Shown here: in pieces, positions 33,082 to 40,880 of the stretch
Position numbering within the stretch: position 1 is the stretch's first letter
How the letters are laid out: each line of letters opens with the position of its first letter
Assembly: GCF_008973465.1 (NCBI RefSeq)
Contig: NZ_WBXN01000004.1
Coordinates: 5,496,501-5,560,500, forward strand
Source of the DNA: Streptomyces sp. SS1-1
GTDB taxonomy: Bacteria; Actinomycetota; Actinomycetes; Streptomycetales; Streptomycetaceae
Length of the DNA: 64,000 nucleotides
Reading direction: 5' to 3'
The notes under the pieces: generated by a model
Database searches by the model: none
Told to the model about the DNA's origin: nothing
The model's input: the letters and a program-made list of their open reading frames with translations, nothing else
Program-made: the position numbers and the translations under genes

Positions 33082-35004
33082 TCAGGGAGCCGGCCGGATC
33101 CGCCGCGGGGCGTCGTGGCGGCCGGTGGTGTCGCTCGCCGTGACCCGTGGCGCCTTCGCCCCGGGCTGTGGCAGGCGTGCGGCCCCCACCACGGGCAGGC
33201 TCAGCGAACTGGCGCCCAGGTCGAGGCGGACGGTGGCCCCGGTGGTCGCCGGGGTCGTGTACTCCAGGTCGCTCTGCTGCAGGACCAGCCCCAGGACGTG
33301 CCCGGCCCGGACGATCTGGTCGGTGGCCTGCATCGGCACCGTGATCGTGTACCAGCGGTCCGGCCGCAGCGGCACCCGGAAGCGCAGGGAGACCCGGTGC
33401 GCGGCGTCCTGCCAGCCCCGCGTGAGGATGCCCCGGTCGCTGGTCACCACGTCCTGCGCGCTGTCGAGGTAGCACGCGCTGTCGTCCCGTGTGGAGGCGC
33501 CCCAGCACGAGCGGGTGTCCAGGGTGCGCACCCCCTCGGCGGGATAGACGGTGTTGACGCGCGCGGCCGTCCCGTAGTCCACGAGCCGGGCGGTCAGTTC
33601 GGTCGTCGGCCGGTCCACCTTCACCCGCAGGGTCACGGACGGGTGTCCCGACAGCCGCATGTCGTGGGACAGCGGCGCGGACAGGAAGACGGCACGGCCG
33701 GCCACCGGGCGGTTCGGGTCCGCCGTCGCCGCGTCCTCGAACAGGTCGGGGTCGTCCGTCCACACGCGCTCGCCGCCGGAGCGGCCACCGAGGGTACCGG
33801 TGGAGCCGTCGCCGTCGCCGAGCGGGACCGTGACCTCGCGCGTCCCCGGAGCCGGCCAGGACGGCCCGTCGACCCAGGTGCCCGGCGACGTCTCCCTGCT
33901 CACCGGTGGCTCCCGGTCGATGCCGTTGGGCAGTCCCTGCAGGTAGAAGTCGAACCACCGGTGGAGCGTGGGCACCCACGCGGCCCGCCGGTAGTCGAAG
34001 GGGTCGACATGCCCCGCCTGGGTGAGCCACAGCTTGCGGGGGACCTTCAGCCCCACCCACCACCGTGCGAAGTGATCCGTCATCACATTGCCGTCGTTGA
34101 GCCCGTGCACCAGGAACACCGACGCCCGCACCTTGGATGCGAGGGGGCGCACGTCGCGCTCGGCCCAGTAGGCGTTGTAGTCGCCGGTGGCGTCGTCGCT
34201 GCCGGCGTCGAGCGAGCGCAGGACCTGCTCACAGGCCTCGGCGGGCCGGGAGCTGACCATGTGGAACAGCTCCTCATTGGAGTCCGGCGCGACCACCACG
34301 CCGTTGTGCCGCGTGTAGTCGTACCCGCTGGAGGTGGCCGAGATCGGCACGACGGTCTTCAGGCCCTCGACACCGGTCGCCGCCACCTCGTTGGCGATCG
34401 TTCCGTCCGCCGACCGGCCGACCATCCCGACCCGGCCGTTCGTCCAGGCCGTCGCGTCGGCCGGTGACCCGTCGGCGTGGACCGCCTCCGCCCGGCCGTT
34501 GAGCCAGTCGATCACGGCCTTGGTGCCGAGGGTGTCCTCGCGTCCGTCGGTGTCCGTACATCCCGTCGACCGCCCGGTCCCGGCCATGTCCACGGCGATC
34601 ACGGCGTATCCGCGCGGCACGAAGTAGTTGTCGTAGAACAGGGGTTGACCGGCGATCGTGCCGTCCGCGTCGTACTTCTTGACCTGCTTCTCCGGGCCGC
34701 GGCCGCAGCAGCTGTAGTACGGCGACGCCTGCATGATGACCGGAACCCGCGTCCCGCCGGTCCGGGGGCGGACCACGTCCACCGCGATCCTGTCGGGCAC
34801 GCCGTCCTCGTCGTTGTCCAGCGGCGTGGTCACCCAGACGCTCTCCCGCACCGCGTCCGCGTACGAGTAGACCGGCACCGTGCCCACTCCGCGGACGTGG
34901 GGCGCGCGGGGCGCCGCGGACGCCTCGGGGGCGGTGGCGCCGGCGACCGCGGTCAGCCCGAGCACCGCGATCGACGCGAGGGAACGCACGAGGAGTCGAG
35001 GCAT
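33082..35004 (-). CDS. Secreted X-Pro dipeptidyl-peptidase-like serine hydrolase (CocE/NonD family)
   Basis: A 640-residue protein with a signal peptide (LLVRSLASIAVLGLTAVAG, cleavage near ASA-AP at about 31). An alpha/beta-hydrolase domain of the PepX/CocE type follows: VPVIMQASPYYSCCG, FVPRGYAVIAVDMAGTGRS, nucleophile elbow GMVGRSADGTI, then FLVHGLNDGNV and TQAGHVDP with the acid and His. The C-terminal jelly-roll (about 440-600) is typical of this family (VTLRVKVDRPTTELTARLVD). The usual G-x-S-Y-x-G is G-R-S-A-D-G here. It would act outside the cell and remove N-terminal X-Pro dipeptides. In a cluster that may make a proline-type residue it could mature or inactivate the product, or be unrelated. 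Confidence 0.85.
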   Translation of the reverse strand: MPRLLVRSLASIAVLGLTAVAGATAPEASAAPRAPHVRGVGTVPVYSYADAVRESVWVTTPLDNDEDGVPDRIAVDVVRPRTGGTRVPVIMQASPYYSCCGRGPEKQVKKYDADGTIAGQPLFYDNYFVPRGYAVIAVDMAGTGRSTGCTDTDGREDTLGTKAVIDWLNGRAEAVHADGSPADATAWTNGRVGMVGRSADGTIANEVAATGVEGLKTVVPISATSSGYDYTRHNGVVVAPDSNEELFHMVSSRPAEACEQVLRSLDAGSDDATGDYNAYWAERDVRPLASKVRASVFLVHGLNDGNVMTDHFARWWVGLKVPRKLWLTQAGHVDPFDYRRAAWVPTLHRWFDFYLQGLPNGIDREPPVSRETSPGTWVDGPSWPAPGTREVTVPLGDGDGSTGTLGGRSGGERVWTDDPDLFEDAATADPNRPVAGRAVFLSAPLSHDMRLSGHPSVTLRVKVDRPTTELTARLVDYGTAARVNTVYPAEGVRTLDTRSCWGASTRDDSACYLDSAQDVVTSDRGILTRGWQDAAHRVSLRFRVPLRPDRWYTITVPMQATDQIVRAGHVLGLVLQQSDLEYTTPATTGATVRLDLGASSLSLPVVGAARLPQPGAKAPRVTASDTTGRHDAPRRIRPAP

Positions 35005-35083
35005 GATCGGATCCTAGGAAACCCTGGCCGAAAGGGAAGGCGCGCTGCGCCCCGTGAACCTGGGACACCGCGCCCGTCGCCGG

Positions 35084-35494
35084 TCAGGGAAGCGGGGGCA
35101 GACGGGCCGCGAGGAACTTGGGCGCCATCAACCGGTAGCTGTCGGTGACCAGTTCGGTCACCTCGGTCCAGTCGGTGCGCTCGTCGAGCACGGCGACCAC
35201 CACGTTGTGTCCCCAGTCCGCCCGGAAGTACGGGAACCCGGGCGCGGTCAGCCCGAGCAGGTCGTCGACGGGAACGCGGAACGTCATCACGACCGGGGCC
35301 TCGTCCGGGCCCGCGTACGGCGCGTAGACCGGGTAGCGGTCGGTGTCCGGGCTGTAGACGTGCGCGAAGGTGCGGGCGCGGATGCGCCAGCGCACGCCGA
35401 TCCAGGCCGGTTCCTCGTACGACTCGGGCAGGGCCCGGCACAGGGGGCGGAGCCGGTCCAGGATGCCGGCGGGTACGTCTCCAGGGCTGGACAT
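35084..35494 (-). CDS. MmcQ/YjbR family DNA-binding-like protein
   Basis: A 136-residue protein of the YjbR/CyaY-like fold: AGILDRLRPLCRALPESYEEP, WRIRARTFAHVYSPDTDRYP, PVVMTFRVPVDDLLGL and RADWGHNVVVAVLD. Proteins of this family are small alpha/beta double-wing folds without an established reaction; some are called DNA-binding by analogy with MmcQ. It lies between the secreted peptidase and a VOC gene and shows no clear link to peptide assembly. No strong regulatory signal is visible. Confidence 0.8.
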   Translation of the reverse strand: MSSPGDVPAGILDRLRPLCRALPESYEEPAWIGVRWRIRARTFAHVYSPDTDRYPVYAPYAGPDEAPVVMTFRVPVDDLLGLTAPGFPYFRADWGHNVVVAVLDERTDWTEVTELVTDSYRLMAPKFLAARLPPLP

Positions 35495-35662
35495 GGGCCG
35501 ACCCTAACGGCCCGCCGCGTCCGGCGTCCCGGAGATCACCCGGGCCGTGCCCGCCGCCGGGGCTCCCCAGAATGTGGGGCACCGGGACGGCTGCAATTCA
35601 CGGGACGGGGACGCCAGAATGATGCCCGCTCGATCATCGCTCGGCCGGAAAGGGAGTGGGTC

Positions 35663-36028
35663 GTGGAATTCAGACGCCGGACCATCGTTTTCGAGACAGC
35701 GGATCTTGACGCGGAAAGCGCCTTTTGGGCGGGACTTCTCGAGGGCACGGTCGAGGCGAAGGACACCTGGCACAACATCTGGGTCGACGGTGACTGGCAT
35801 TTGGCCGTTCAATTCGCGCCACATCATGTGCCGCCGGTGTGGCCGGATGACGCCTCTTCGCAACAGGTCCATCTCGACTTCTATCTGGACGATCTCGAAG
35901 CAGCGCACGCCAGGGTGCTGGAGCTGGGCGGAAAACTGGTGAAGTCGGCCGACGATCCCGGCGCCCGCACCGGGTTCCGGGTCTACACCGATCCGGCCGG
36001 CCACCCCTTCTGCCTCGCCTGGCCGTAG
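35663..36028 (+). CDS. VOC family protein
   Basis: A 121-residue glyoxalase/bleomycin-resistance-fold protein: FRRRTIVFETADLDAESAFW, QVHLDFYLDDLEAAHARVLE and FRVYTDPAGHPFCLAWP form the beta-alpha-beta-beta-beta repeats. The terminal PAGHPFCL pattern is typical of actinobacterial VOC proteins that bind a drug or small substrate. The first repeat lacks an obvious metal-binding His (FETADL), so enzymatic activity is doubtful and a binding or resistance role is possible. The GTG at 35663 has AGGGAG 6 bases upstream. A 40-bp palindromic terminator follows. Confidence 0.8.
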   Translation: MEFRRRTIVFETADLDAESAFWAGLLEGTVEAKDTWHNIWVDGDWHLAVQFAPHHVPPVWPDDASSQQVHLDFYLDDLEAAHARVLELGGKLVKSADDPGARTGFRVYTDPAGHPFCLAWP

Positions 36029-36050
36029 ACCCCGGGTCCGGGCACAGGCA

Positions 36051-36090
36051 CACGAGGGGGCGGGTCCCGGCCGGGACCCGCCCCCTCGTG
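36051..36090. terminator. 40-bp perfect palindrome, bidirectional terminator
   Basis: Positions 36051-36070 are exactly complementary to 36071-36090, with no loop. It lies between the convergent VOC and LVIVD-protein genes. Confidence 0.85.
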
Positions 36091-36096
36091 CCGTTG

Positions 36097-37899
36097 TCAC
36101 ACCTCGAAGACGTAGAGCCCGTAGTTCCGGTCGGTGACCAGGGCGTATGTCTTCCCGGCGATCTTGTGGACCACGACGCCCAGGAAGTCGACGCCGGGCT
36201 CGCAGTAGGAGCCGACCTCGCGCAGGCCGTCGTCGCCGTAGCTCAGCACCCGCAGCCCTCCGGAGTAGAAGGTGGCGTACACCAGGGGCCGGTCCGGGTC
36301 GATCGCGACGTGCGAGGCCGACAGGTCGCCGAACCCGGTCGCGTACTTGGGGTCCTGTGACTCGGGGATGGCGTACGTGTCGATCTGCCGGAGGACGGCG
36401 GGACCGCCGGCCGGGACGTCCGTCCTGAACAGCCGCAGATAGCCCCACCCGTTGAACACCGGCCGCAGGTCGATCGAGGCGACCTCCGGTTCGGCCGGCG
36501 TCGCCGTCGAACCGGCGGTCTCCTCGGTCACGTCGGTGACGCCGAGCAGGCGCAGGCCGGTCAGCCGGTTGACGAAGATGAGCGGGATCGGGCCCTTGGC
36601 CGACGTCGGGTACTGGTGGAGCGCGTCCGGCCCCTGACGGTTGAAGACGATGCCGGCCGAGTAACCGGCCGCGGCGATCGAGTCCAGCTTCTCCTGGAAC
36701 GAGCACCCGGGGTTCGAACCCGCCGTCAGCAGGGAGGCCTCCCGCTCCATGAGGGCGATGCCCCGCCCGGCCGGAACGGTGCCCGGACACCCGCCGCCGA
36801 CGAAGGTCGGGGTGCCCGAGATGCCGTGCACCTCGTCGACCGGCGCGGTGTCCGGGCTCCACGCGGCGCTGAACTCCAGGCCGGCGTGCGGCCCCGAGGT
36901 GATCCTGCCGACCAGGCGCACCGCCTCGTAGTTCTCGTCGGCACCCACCAGGAAACGCGTGTCGGGCGAGAGCGCGCAGTGCTCGGCGTTGCCCTCCGGC
37001 GGAACCCGCTCCCCCTGCTTGGCGCGCTCCTCGTCGACGTCGGCGTACACGGACTGGGCGATCATCGACACGTTGCCCGGCGTCGGGTCGGTCACGTCGA
37101 GCAGCACGTACCCGCCGTCCCAGTAGGTCGCGCCCATGATGTAGCGGTCCCCCCTGCGCCGCACCTCGACGGCGTGGGCGAACACCGAGTCGAGGCCCGC
37201 AGGGGACTCCTGCGCCACGCCGAAGGGCGGCACCCTCAGGTCGAGGAGGTTGACCACCCTGGGCTCGCGCGGGTCGGTGATGTCCATGATGCAGATGTCC
37301 GTGGTGACCTTCACGGTGACCGCGGCGACGTACGTGCGCCCCGTGAGGTCGTTCGTCCACGGGAAGACGTAGTACACCTCGACGGCCTGGTCGAGCGGGG
37401 AGCCGTCGACCTCCGTGTAGTCGCCGGCGTGGGCGGTCAGCAGCCGCGCGTTCTCCGGGTCGGTGATGTCCCAGATGTTGATGCCCCCGCGCTGGCGCGG
37501 TCCGGTCGGGTCCGGGGCGTGGGCCTGCGCGTAGATCTCGTTGCCGTGGATGAACAGCACGCCGCTGAAGTGCTCGTTGTCCATCTCGATGACGCCCGGG
37601 CCCTCGCCCACGTAGTTGCCCCGCGTCGTCTCCAGGAAGGCGTCCGGGATCTCGGCGGGCGCCCCGGGGTCGGAGATGTCGATGACGTAGGCGCCGGTGC
37701 GCTCGCAGGTCGGCTCGCGGTAGGCCGTCAGGAAGGCGCGGTCGCCGTGGGCGGCCACGTCGCAGATGTGCCGCTCCAGGCCCGCACCGGACGGGTTGGT
37801 GACCCCGGTCCTGCCCACGAGCCGCACCCCGTACGTGACGGGTGGCAGATGGCCTCGGTCCGGCGGGTGGTCACCGGGAGCCGTGCCGGTGTCGGACAT
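36097..37899 (-). CDS. LVIVD-repeat beta-propeller protein with inserted protease-associated (PA) domain
   Basis: A 600-residue protein with repeated propeller-type blades, each with an I-D-I-S/T-D-P motif: YVIDISDPGAPAEIP, INIWDITDPENARLL, ICIMDITDPREPRVV, YVLLDVTDPTPGNVS. These are LVIVD repeats. A PA-like segment (about 370-430: GRGIALMEREASLL then CSFQEKLDSIAAAGYSAGIV) interrupts the propeller. Propellers with PA domains usually occur in secreted proteins, but no signal peptide is visible (MSDTGTAPGDHPPDRG). GGAGG precedes the ATG by 5 bases. Substrate and role are unknown, and its relation to the cluster is unclear. Confidence 0.78.
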   Translation of the reverse strand: MSDTGTAPGDHPPDRGHLPPVTYGVRLVGRTGVTNPSGAGLERHICDVAAHGDRAFLTAYREPTCERTGAYVIDISDPGAPAEIPDAFLETTRGNYVGEGPGVIEMDNEHFSGVLFIHGNEIYAQAHAPDPTGPRQRGGINIWDITDPENARLLTAHAGDYTEVDGSPLDQAVEVYYVFPWTNDLTGRTYVAAVTVKVTTDICIMDITDPREPRVVNLLDLRVPPFGVAQESPAGLDSVFAHAVEVRRRGDRYIMGATYWDGGYVLLDVTDPTPGNVSMIAQSVYADVDEERAKQGERVPPEGNAEHCALSPDTRFLVGADENYEAVRLVGRITSGPHAGLEFSAAWSPDTAPVDEVHGISGTPTFVGGGCPGTVPAGRGIALMEREASLLTAGSNPGCSFQEKLDSIAAAGYSAGIVFNRQGPDALHQYPTSAKGPIPLIFVNRLTGLRLLGVTDVTEETAGSTATPAEPEVASIDLRPVFNGWGYLRLFRTDVPAGGPAVLRQIDTYAIPESQDPKYATGFGDLSASHVAIDPDRPLVYATFYSGGLRVLSYGDDGLREVGSYCEPGVDFLGVVVHKIAGKTYALVTDRNYGLYVFEV

Positions 37900-37947
37900 G
37901 CGTACCTCCTGAGTGGGCCCGCCGTCGGGAGCGCGGGGGACGAAACG

Positions 37948-38355
37948 TCACTTCTGCGCGGTGGAGGGGGTCATCTGGAAACTGATGAACCGCCAGTCGC
38001 CACCGTCGTGGCGGTGCAGGATCTGGGTGGCGACGCCGGTGAGCGTGCGCGCCCCGCCGTCCGGTGTGCGCAGCCGGTTGGTCTGCGCTCCGGTCATGAC
38101 GGCCACGTCACCGACCAGCCGCACGAGCAGCTCGCCGCGGCTGATGCCGAGATAGGGCCGCCGGGCGGCGGTGTGCGCGAGGAGCTGCGCCTTGGTGTGC
38201 GTGATGCCGTGCGCGTGCGTGTGCACGAGGGTGTCGTCGAAGATCTCGTCCAGCGTGGCCAGATCGGCTTCGACGAGAGCGCGCTGCCTGCGGTGCTCGA
38301 CGGCGTGCAGGGCGGCCAGCGTCGGTGGGTCGGGCGTGTGGATGTGGGGGTGCAC
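37948..38355 (-). CDS. NTF2-like (SnoaL-fold) protein
   Basis: A 135-residue nuclear-transport-factor-2-like protein: LHAVEHRRQRALVEADLATL, FDDTLVHTHAHGITHTKAQL, VAVMTGAQTNRL and DWRFISFQMTP. Proteins of this cone-shaped fold serve as cyclases, isomerases, dehydratases or lipocalin-like binders. The His-rich stretch at about 45-53 faces the pocket in such folds. The GTG at 38355 has a perfect GGAGG 5 bases upstream, which decides the start. It lies 32 bases after the LuxR-type regulator gene on the same strand, so the two are probably co-transcribed. Confidence 0.8.
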   Translation of the reverse strand: MHPHIHTPDPPTLAALHAVEHRRQRALVEADLATLDEIFDDTLVHTHAHGITHTKAQLLAHTAARRPYLGISRGELLVRLVGDVAVMTGAQTNRLRTPDGGARTLTGVATQILHRHDGGDWRFISFQMTPSTAQK

Positions 38356-38387
38356 GCTGCCTCCGGGGCGATCGTCTCGGTCGGTGG

Positions 38388-38993
38388 TCAGGCCACCGGA
38401 CTCGCCAGCTGACTGAGCAGCGCGACGCGGGTGAGCTCGGCCTTGTTGCCGACGCCGAGCTTGGCGCGGATGCGTTTGACGTACGTGTCGACGGTGTGCG
38501 GGCTGATGCCGAGCCTGGTCGCGATCTGCCCGTGGGTCAGGCCCCGGGAGATCTGGCTGAGCACCTGCTCCTCGCGCGCCGACAGGTTCAGGGTGAGCGG
38601 GTCGGGGCGCTCGGAGGGGCAGTTCGCGGCATGTCCCTCGGGCAGCACCTGATCGCCCGCGGTCACCGTGCGCACGGCCGACACCAGGCTCTCGCCCGAC
38701 TGGCTCTTGTGGATCACACCGATCGCTCCGGCCCGCAGGTACTCCTCCGCCGGCAGGGACCAGCTGTTCAGGAGGACGAGGACCGCGGTCGTGCGGGCGG
38801 CTTCGGCGATGTCGTCCAGCCCGCCCGGCCCGTCGAGGGCGTCCTCGTCGATCAGGGCCGCGTCGGCGAGCCAGGAGATCTGCTCGGCCGAGGACCGGCG
38901 GGTGGAGACGATTCTGATCCCCTCGGACGAAAGGATCTGGATGAGGCCGACGAGATAGACCGGGCTGCTGATCAGCGCATCGACGCGAAGCAA
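38388..38993 (-). CDS. LuxR-family regulator with atypical receiver domain
   Basis: A 201-residue protein. The C-terminal LuxR/GerE helix-turn-helix (about 137-195) is clear: LNLSAREEQVLSQISRGLTH, IATRLGISPHTVDTYVKRIR. The N-terminal 120 residues have a receiver-like topology (VYLVGLIQILSSEGIRIV), but the acidic pocket is poorly conserved and the expected phospho-Asp is not in a standard V-D-D context (AALIDEDALD). It may act without phosphorylation, as atypical receivers do in antibiotic clusters. The TTG start at 38993 follows GGGGGAA. It is divergent from the antiporter-MbtH-NRPS3 operon, a plausible target. Confidence 0.82.
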   Translation of the reverse strand: MLRVDALISSPVYLVGLIQILSSEGIRIVSTRRSSAEQISWLADAALIDEDALDGPGGLDDIAEAARTTAVLVLLNSWSLPAEEYLRAGAIGVIHKSQSGESLVSAVRTVTAGDQVLPEGHAANCPSERPDPLTLNLSAREEQVLSQISRGLTHGQIATRLGISPHTVDTYVKRIRAKLGVGNKAELTRVALLSQLASPVA

Positions 38994-39372
38994 TGTTCCC
39001 CCGTAGATACCTGGATGGTGTTCTCCATCGTGCAGCCAGCAAGGGCGGAGCTAGGTCCCGCCCAAGACCGGCCTCCGGAAGGTCTAACTTATCGAACAAG
39101 GTGCCGTGATCGACGGCTGCTTGCGATTATCAGATCCTTCAGGCCGGTACGCGCGTCGCCCCAATCGGGGACATGGACCCCCACTTCAGGACGACCTTAG
39201 GATCGCCTGCTTCGCCTCTCGCGTTTCTCCGGGAGTACGCGTGACGCCCGGGCCGGGAAAACGGTTGAGTTTCGAACCACCTCGTGAATCTGTCGCCGGT
39301 TCACGTGACTGCGCCGCCGTCGGCGTCCTGCCTACTGTCGCTCACACGAAGGCCGAGCGGAGGGACGGACCG
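38994..39372. other. Divergent intergenic region, LuxR regulator / antiporter-MbtH-NRPS3 operon
   Basis: 379 bp without a supported gene. A TACTGT -10-like word at 39333-39338 lies 35 bp before the antiporter start, but I see no well-spaced -35. GGTTGAG...CGAACC at 39263-39278 is an imperfect inverted repeat with CGAAC/GTTGA words reminiscent of StrR half-sites but without the 11-bp spacing. AT-rich stretches at 39085-39135 are unusual for this genome. Confidence 0.4.
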
Positions 39373-40668
39373 GTGGCTGTCGGCACGGCTGCGGAACTGC
39401 TCCTCGCACTGGTGGTGACGACCGCCGTCGCCCGGGCCCTCGGCCGGCTGTGCCGGCGGTTCGGGCAGCCCCAGGTGATCGGCGAGATCGCCGGCGGCAT
39501 TCTGCTCGGGCCGACCCTCTTCGACGGGGCGCTGACCCGCGCCCTGTTCCCGGACGACATCCGCCCGGCCCTCTCGTCGCTCGCCCAGGTCGGCGTCTGC
39601 GTCTTCATGTTCCTGGTCGGACTGCACCTGGCCGACAGCCCGCTGGGCGGGCGGAGCCGGATCGTGCTCCCGCTGTCCGTCGGCTCCGTCCTCGTGCCGT
39701 TCGTCCTCGGCAGTCTCTTCGCGATCACACTCGTCGCCGATCGCGCCGGACGGGAGGCGGTGCTGTTCTGCCTGTTCGTCGGCACGGCCATGTCGGTCAC
39801 CGCCTTCCCCGTGCTGGCCCGCATCCTGACGGACCGCCGGCTCATCGACACGCCGATCGGCGGTCTGGCGCTGGCCGTCGCGGCCGTCGGCGACGTCGTG
39901 GCCTGGTCCGTGCTCTCGGTGCTGGTCGCCCTGTCCCACGGCGACGCCCCGCCGCTGCGGATGCTGCTCGTCGTGCCCTATGTGGCCCTGCTCGTCGGCG
40001 TGGTGCGCCCGGCGCTGGCCCGGCTCGCGGCCCGCCGCCCGGCCGCACGCGAGCGCGGGGGAGCGGCCCGGATCGCCACGGCCGCCGGGCTGACCGCGGC
40101 ACTCGCCGGCGCCCTGTGGCTGTCGTCGGCCGCGACCTCCTGGATGGGGCTGCACCAGATCTTCGGCGCGTTCCTGCTCGGCGCGGTGATGCCCGCAGCG
40201 GGCGCCTCCGACCTGCGCGAACGCGTGCTGCCCTGGGTCGAGCGCGTGGACCGCACCGTGCTTCTGCCGCCCTTCTTCGTGGTGGCCGGATTCGCGGTGG
40301 ACCTGTCGGGCCTGGACGCACAGGAGTTCGGCCTGCTGCTCCTGATCCTGCTCGTCGCGGTCGGCGGCAAGATGGCGGGCACCTACACGGCCGCCCGGCT
40401 CGCCCGCGTGGCCCGGCGGCCCAGCACCGCCCTGGCCCTGCTCGTCAACACCCGCGGCCTGACCGAACTCGTGGTCCTGGCCATCGGTCTCCAGACCGGC
40501 CTGCTCGACCAGCGCCTGTACGCCCTCCTGGTCCTGATGGCGCTGATCACCACGGCGATGGCCGGCCTGCTGCTGCCCTTCGTCCACCCCCGCGGACACA
40601 CCGGGGACGGCCACGCGGCCGGCCCGGCCGGAACGTCCACCCCCCTGATGAGTGAGGAGTCGAGATGA
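39373..40668 (+). CDS. CPA2-type cation/proton antiporter
   Basis: A 431-residue membrane protein with about 12-13 helices and the CPA2 fold: RFGQPQVIGEIAGGILLGPT (TM2-3 signature), VGVCVFMFLVGLHLADSP, FVGTAMSVTAFPVLARILTD (TM5) and NTRGLTELVVLAIGLQTGLL (TM10-like). It exchanges Na+ or K+ for protons. Such antiporters occur in several antibiotic clusters, where self-protection or export has been proposed. The GTG at 39373 has GGAGGG 8 bases upstream. The stop overlaps the MbtH ATG (ATGA), tying it into the NRPS3 operon. Confidence 0.88.
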   Translation: MAVGTAAELLLALVVTTAVARALGRLCRRFGQPQVIGEIAGGILLGPTLFDGALTRALFPDDIRPALSSLAQVGVCVFMFLVGLHLADSPLGGRSRIVLPLSVGSVLVPFVLGSLFAITLVADRAGREAVLFCLFVGTAMSVTAFPVLARILTDRRLIDTPIGGLALAVAAVGDVVAWSVLSVLVALSHGDAPPLRMLLVVPYVALLVGVVRPALARLAARRPAARERGGAARIATAAGLTAALAGALWLSSAATSWMGLHQIFGAFLLGAVMPAAGASDLRERVLPWVERVDRTVLLPPFFVVAGFAVDLSGLDAQEFGLLLLILLVAVGGKMAGTYTAARLARVARRPSTALALLVNTRGLTELVVLAIGLQTGLLDQRLYALLVLMALITTAMAGLLLPFVHPRGHTGDGHAAGPAGTSTPLMSEESR

Positions 40669-40856
40669 ACCCCTTCGACGACCCGGAAGGCCGTTTCCTT
40701 GTCCTCGTCAACGACGAGGAACAGCACTCCCTGTGGCCCAGCCGCCTGCCCGTGCCGCCCGGGTGGCGGCTCGTCCACGGCGAGGACAGCCGTCAGGCGT
40801 GCCTCGACCACGTCGCGCGGCACTGGACCGACCTGCGCCCGCTCAGCACTCGTTGA
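40665..40856 (+). CDS. MbtH-family NRPS accessory protein (copy 1)
   Basis: A 63-residue MbtH-like protein with the conserved pattern NPFDDPEGRFLVLVNDEEQH, SLWPSRLPVPPGWRLV and HWTDLRPLS. It binds adenylation domains and helps them fold or activate substrate. It begins by ATGA overlap with the antiporter stop and ends 24 bp before NRPS3, so NRPS3 is the nearest partner. It differs in sequence from the second copy at 58399. Confidence 0.95.
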   Translation: MNPFDDPEGRFLVLVNDEEQHSLWPSRLPVPPGWRLVHGEDSRQACLDHVARHWTDLRPLSTR

Positions 40857-40880
40857 CGGTCCGCCGAGAAGGGGCAGCAC

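Noticed and set aside
29668..34467. Very long plus-strand open frame (1599 codons) opposite NRPS1 and the peptidase gene
   Set aside because: Its composition is Arg/Gly/Val/His-rich with no family motif. It is the antisense shadow of two well-supported genes, a common artefact at this GC content.
39242..39305. StrR-type site before the antiporter-MbtH-NRPS3 operon
   Set aside because: Several CGAAC/GTTGA/GTTCAC words occur, but none pair with the correct 11-bp spacing.
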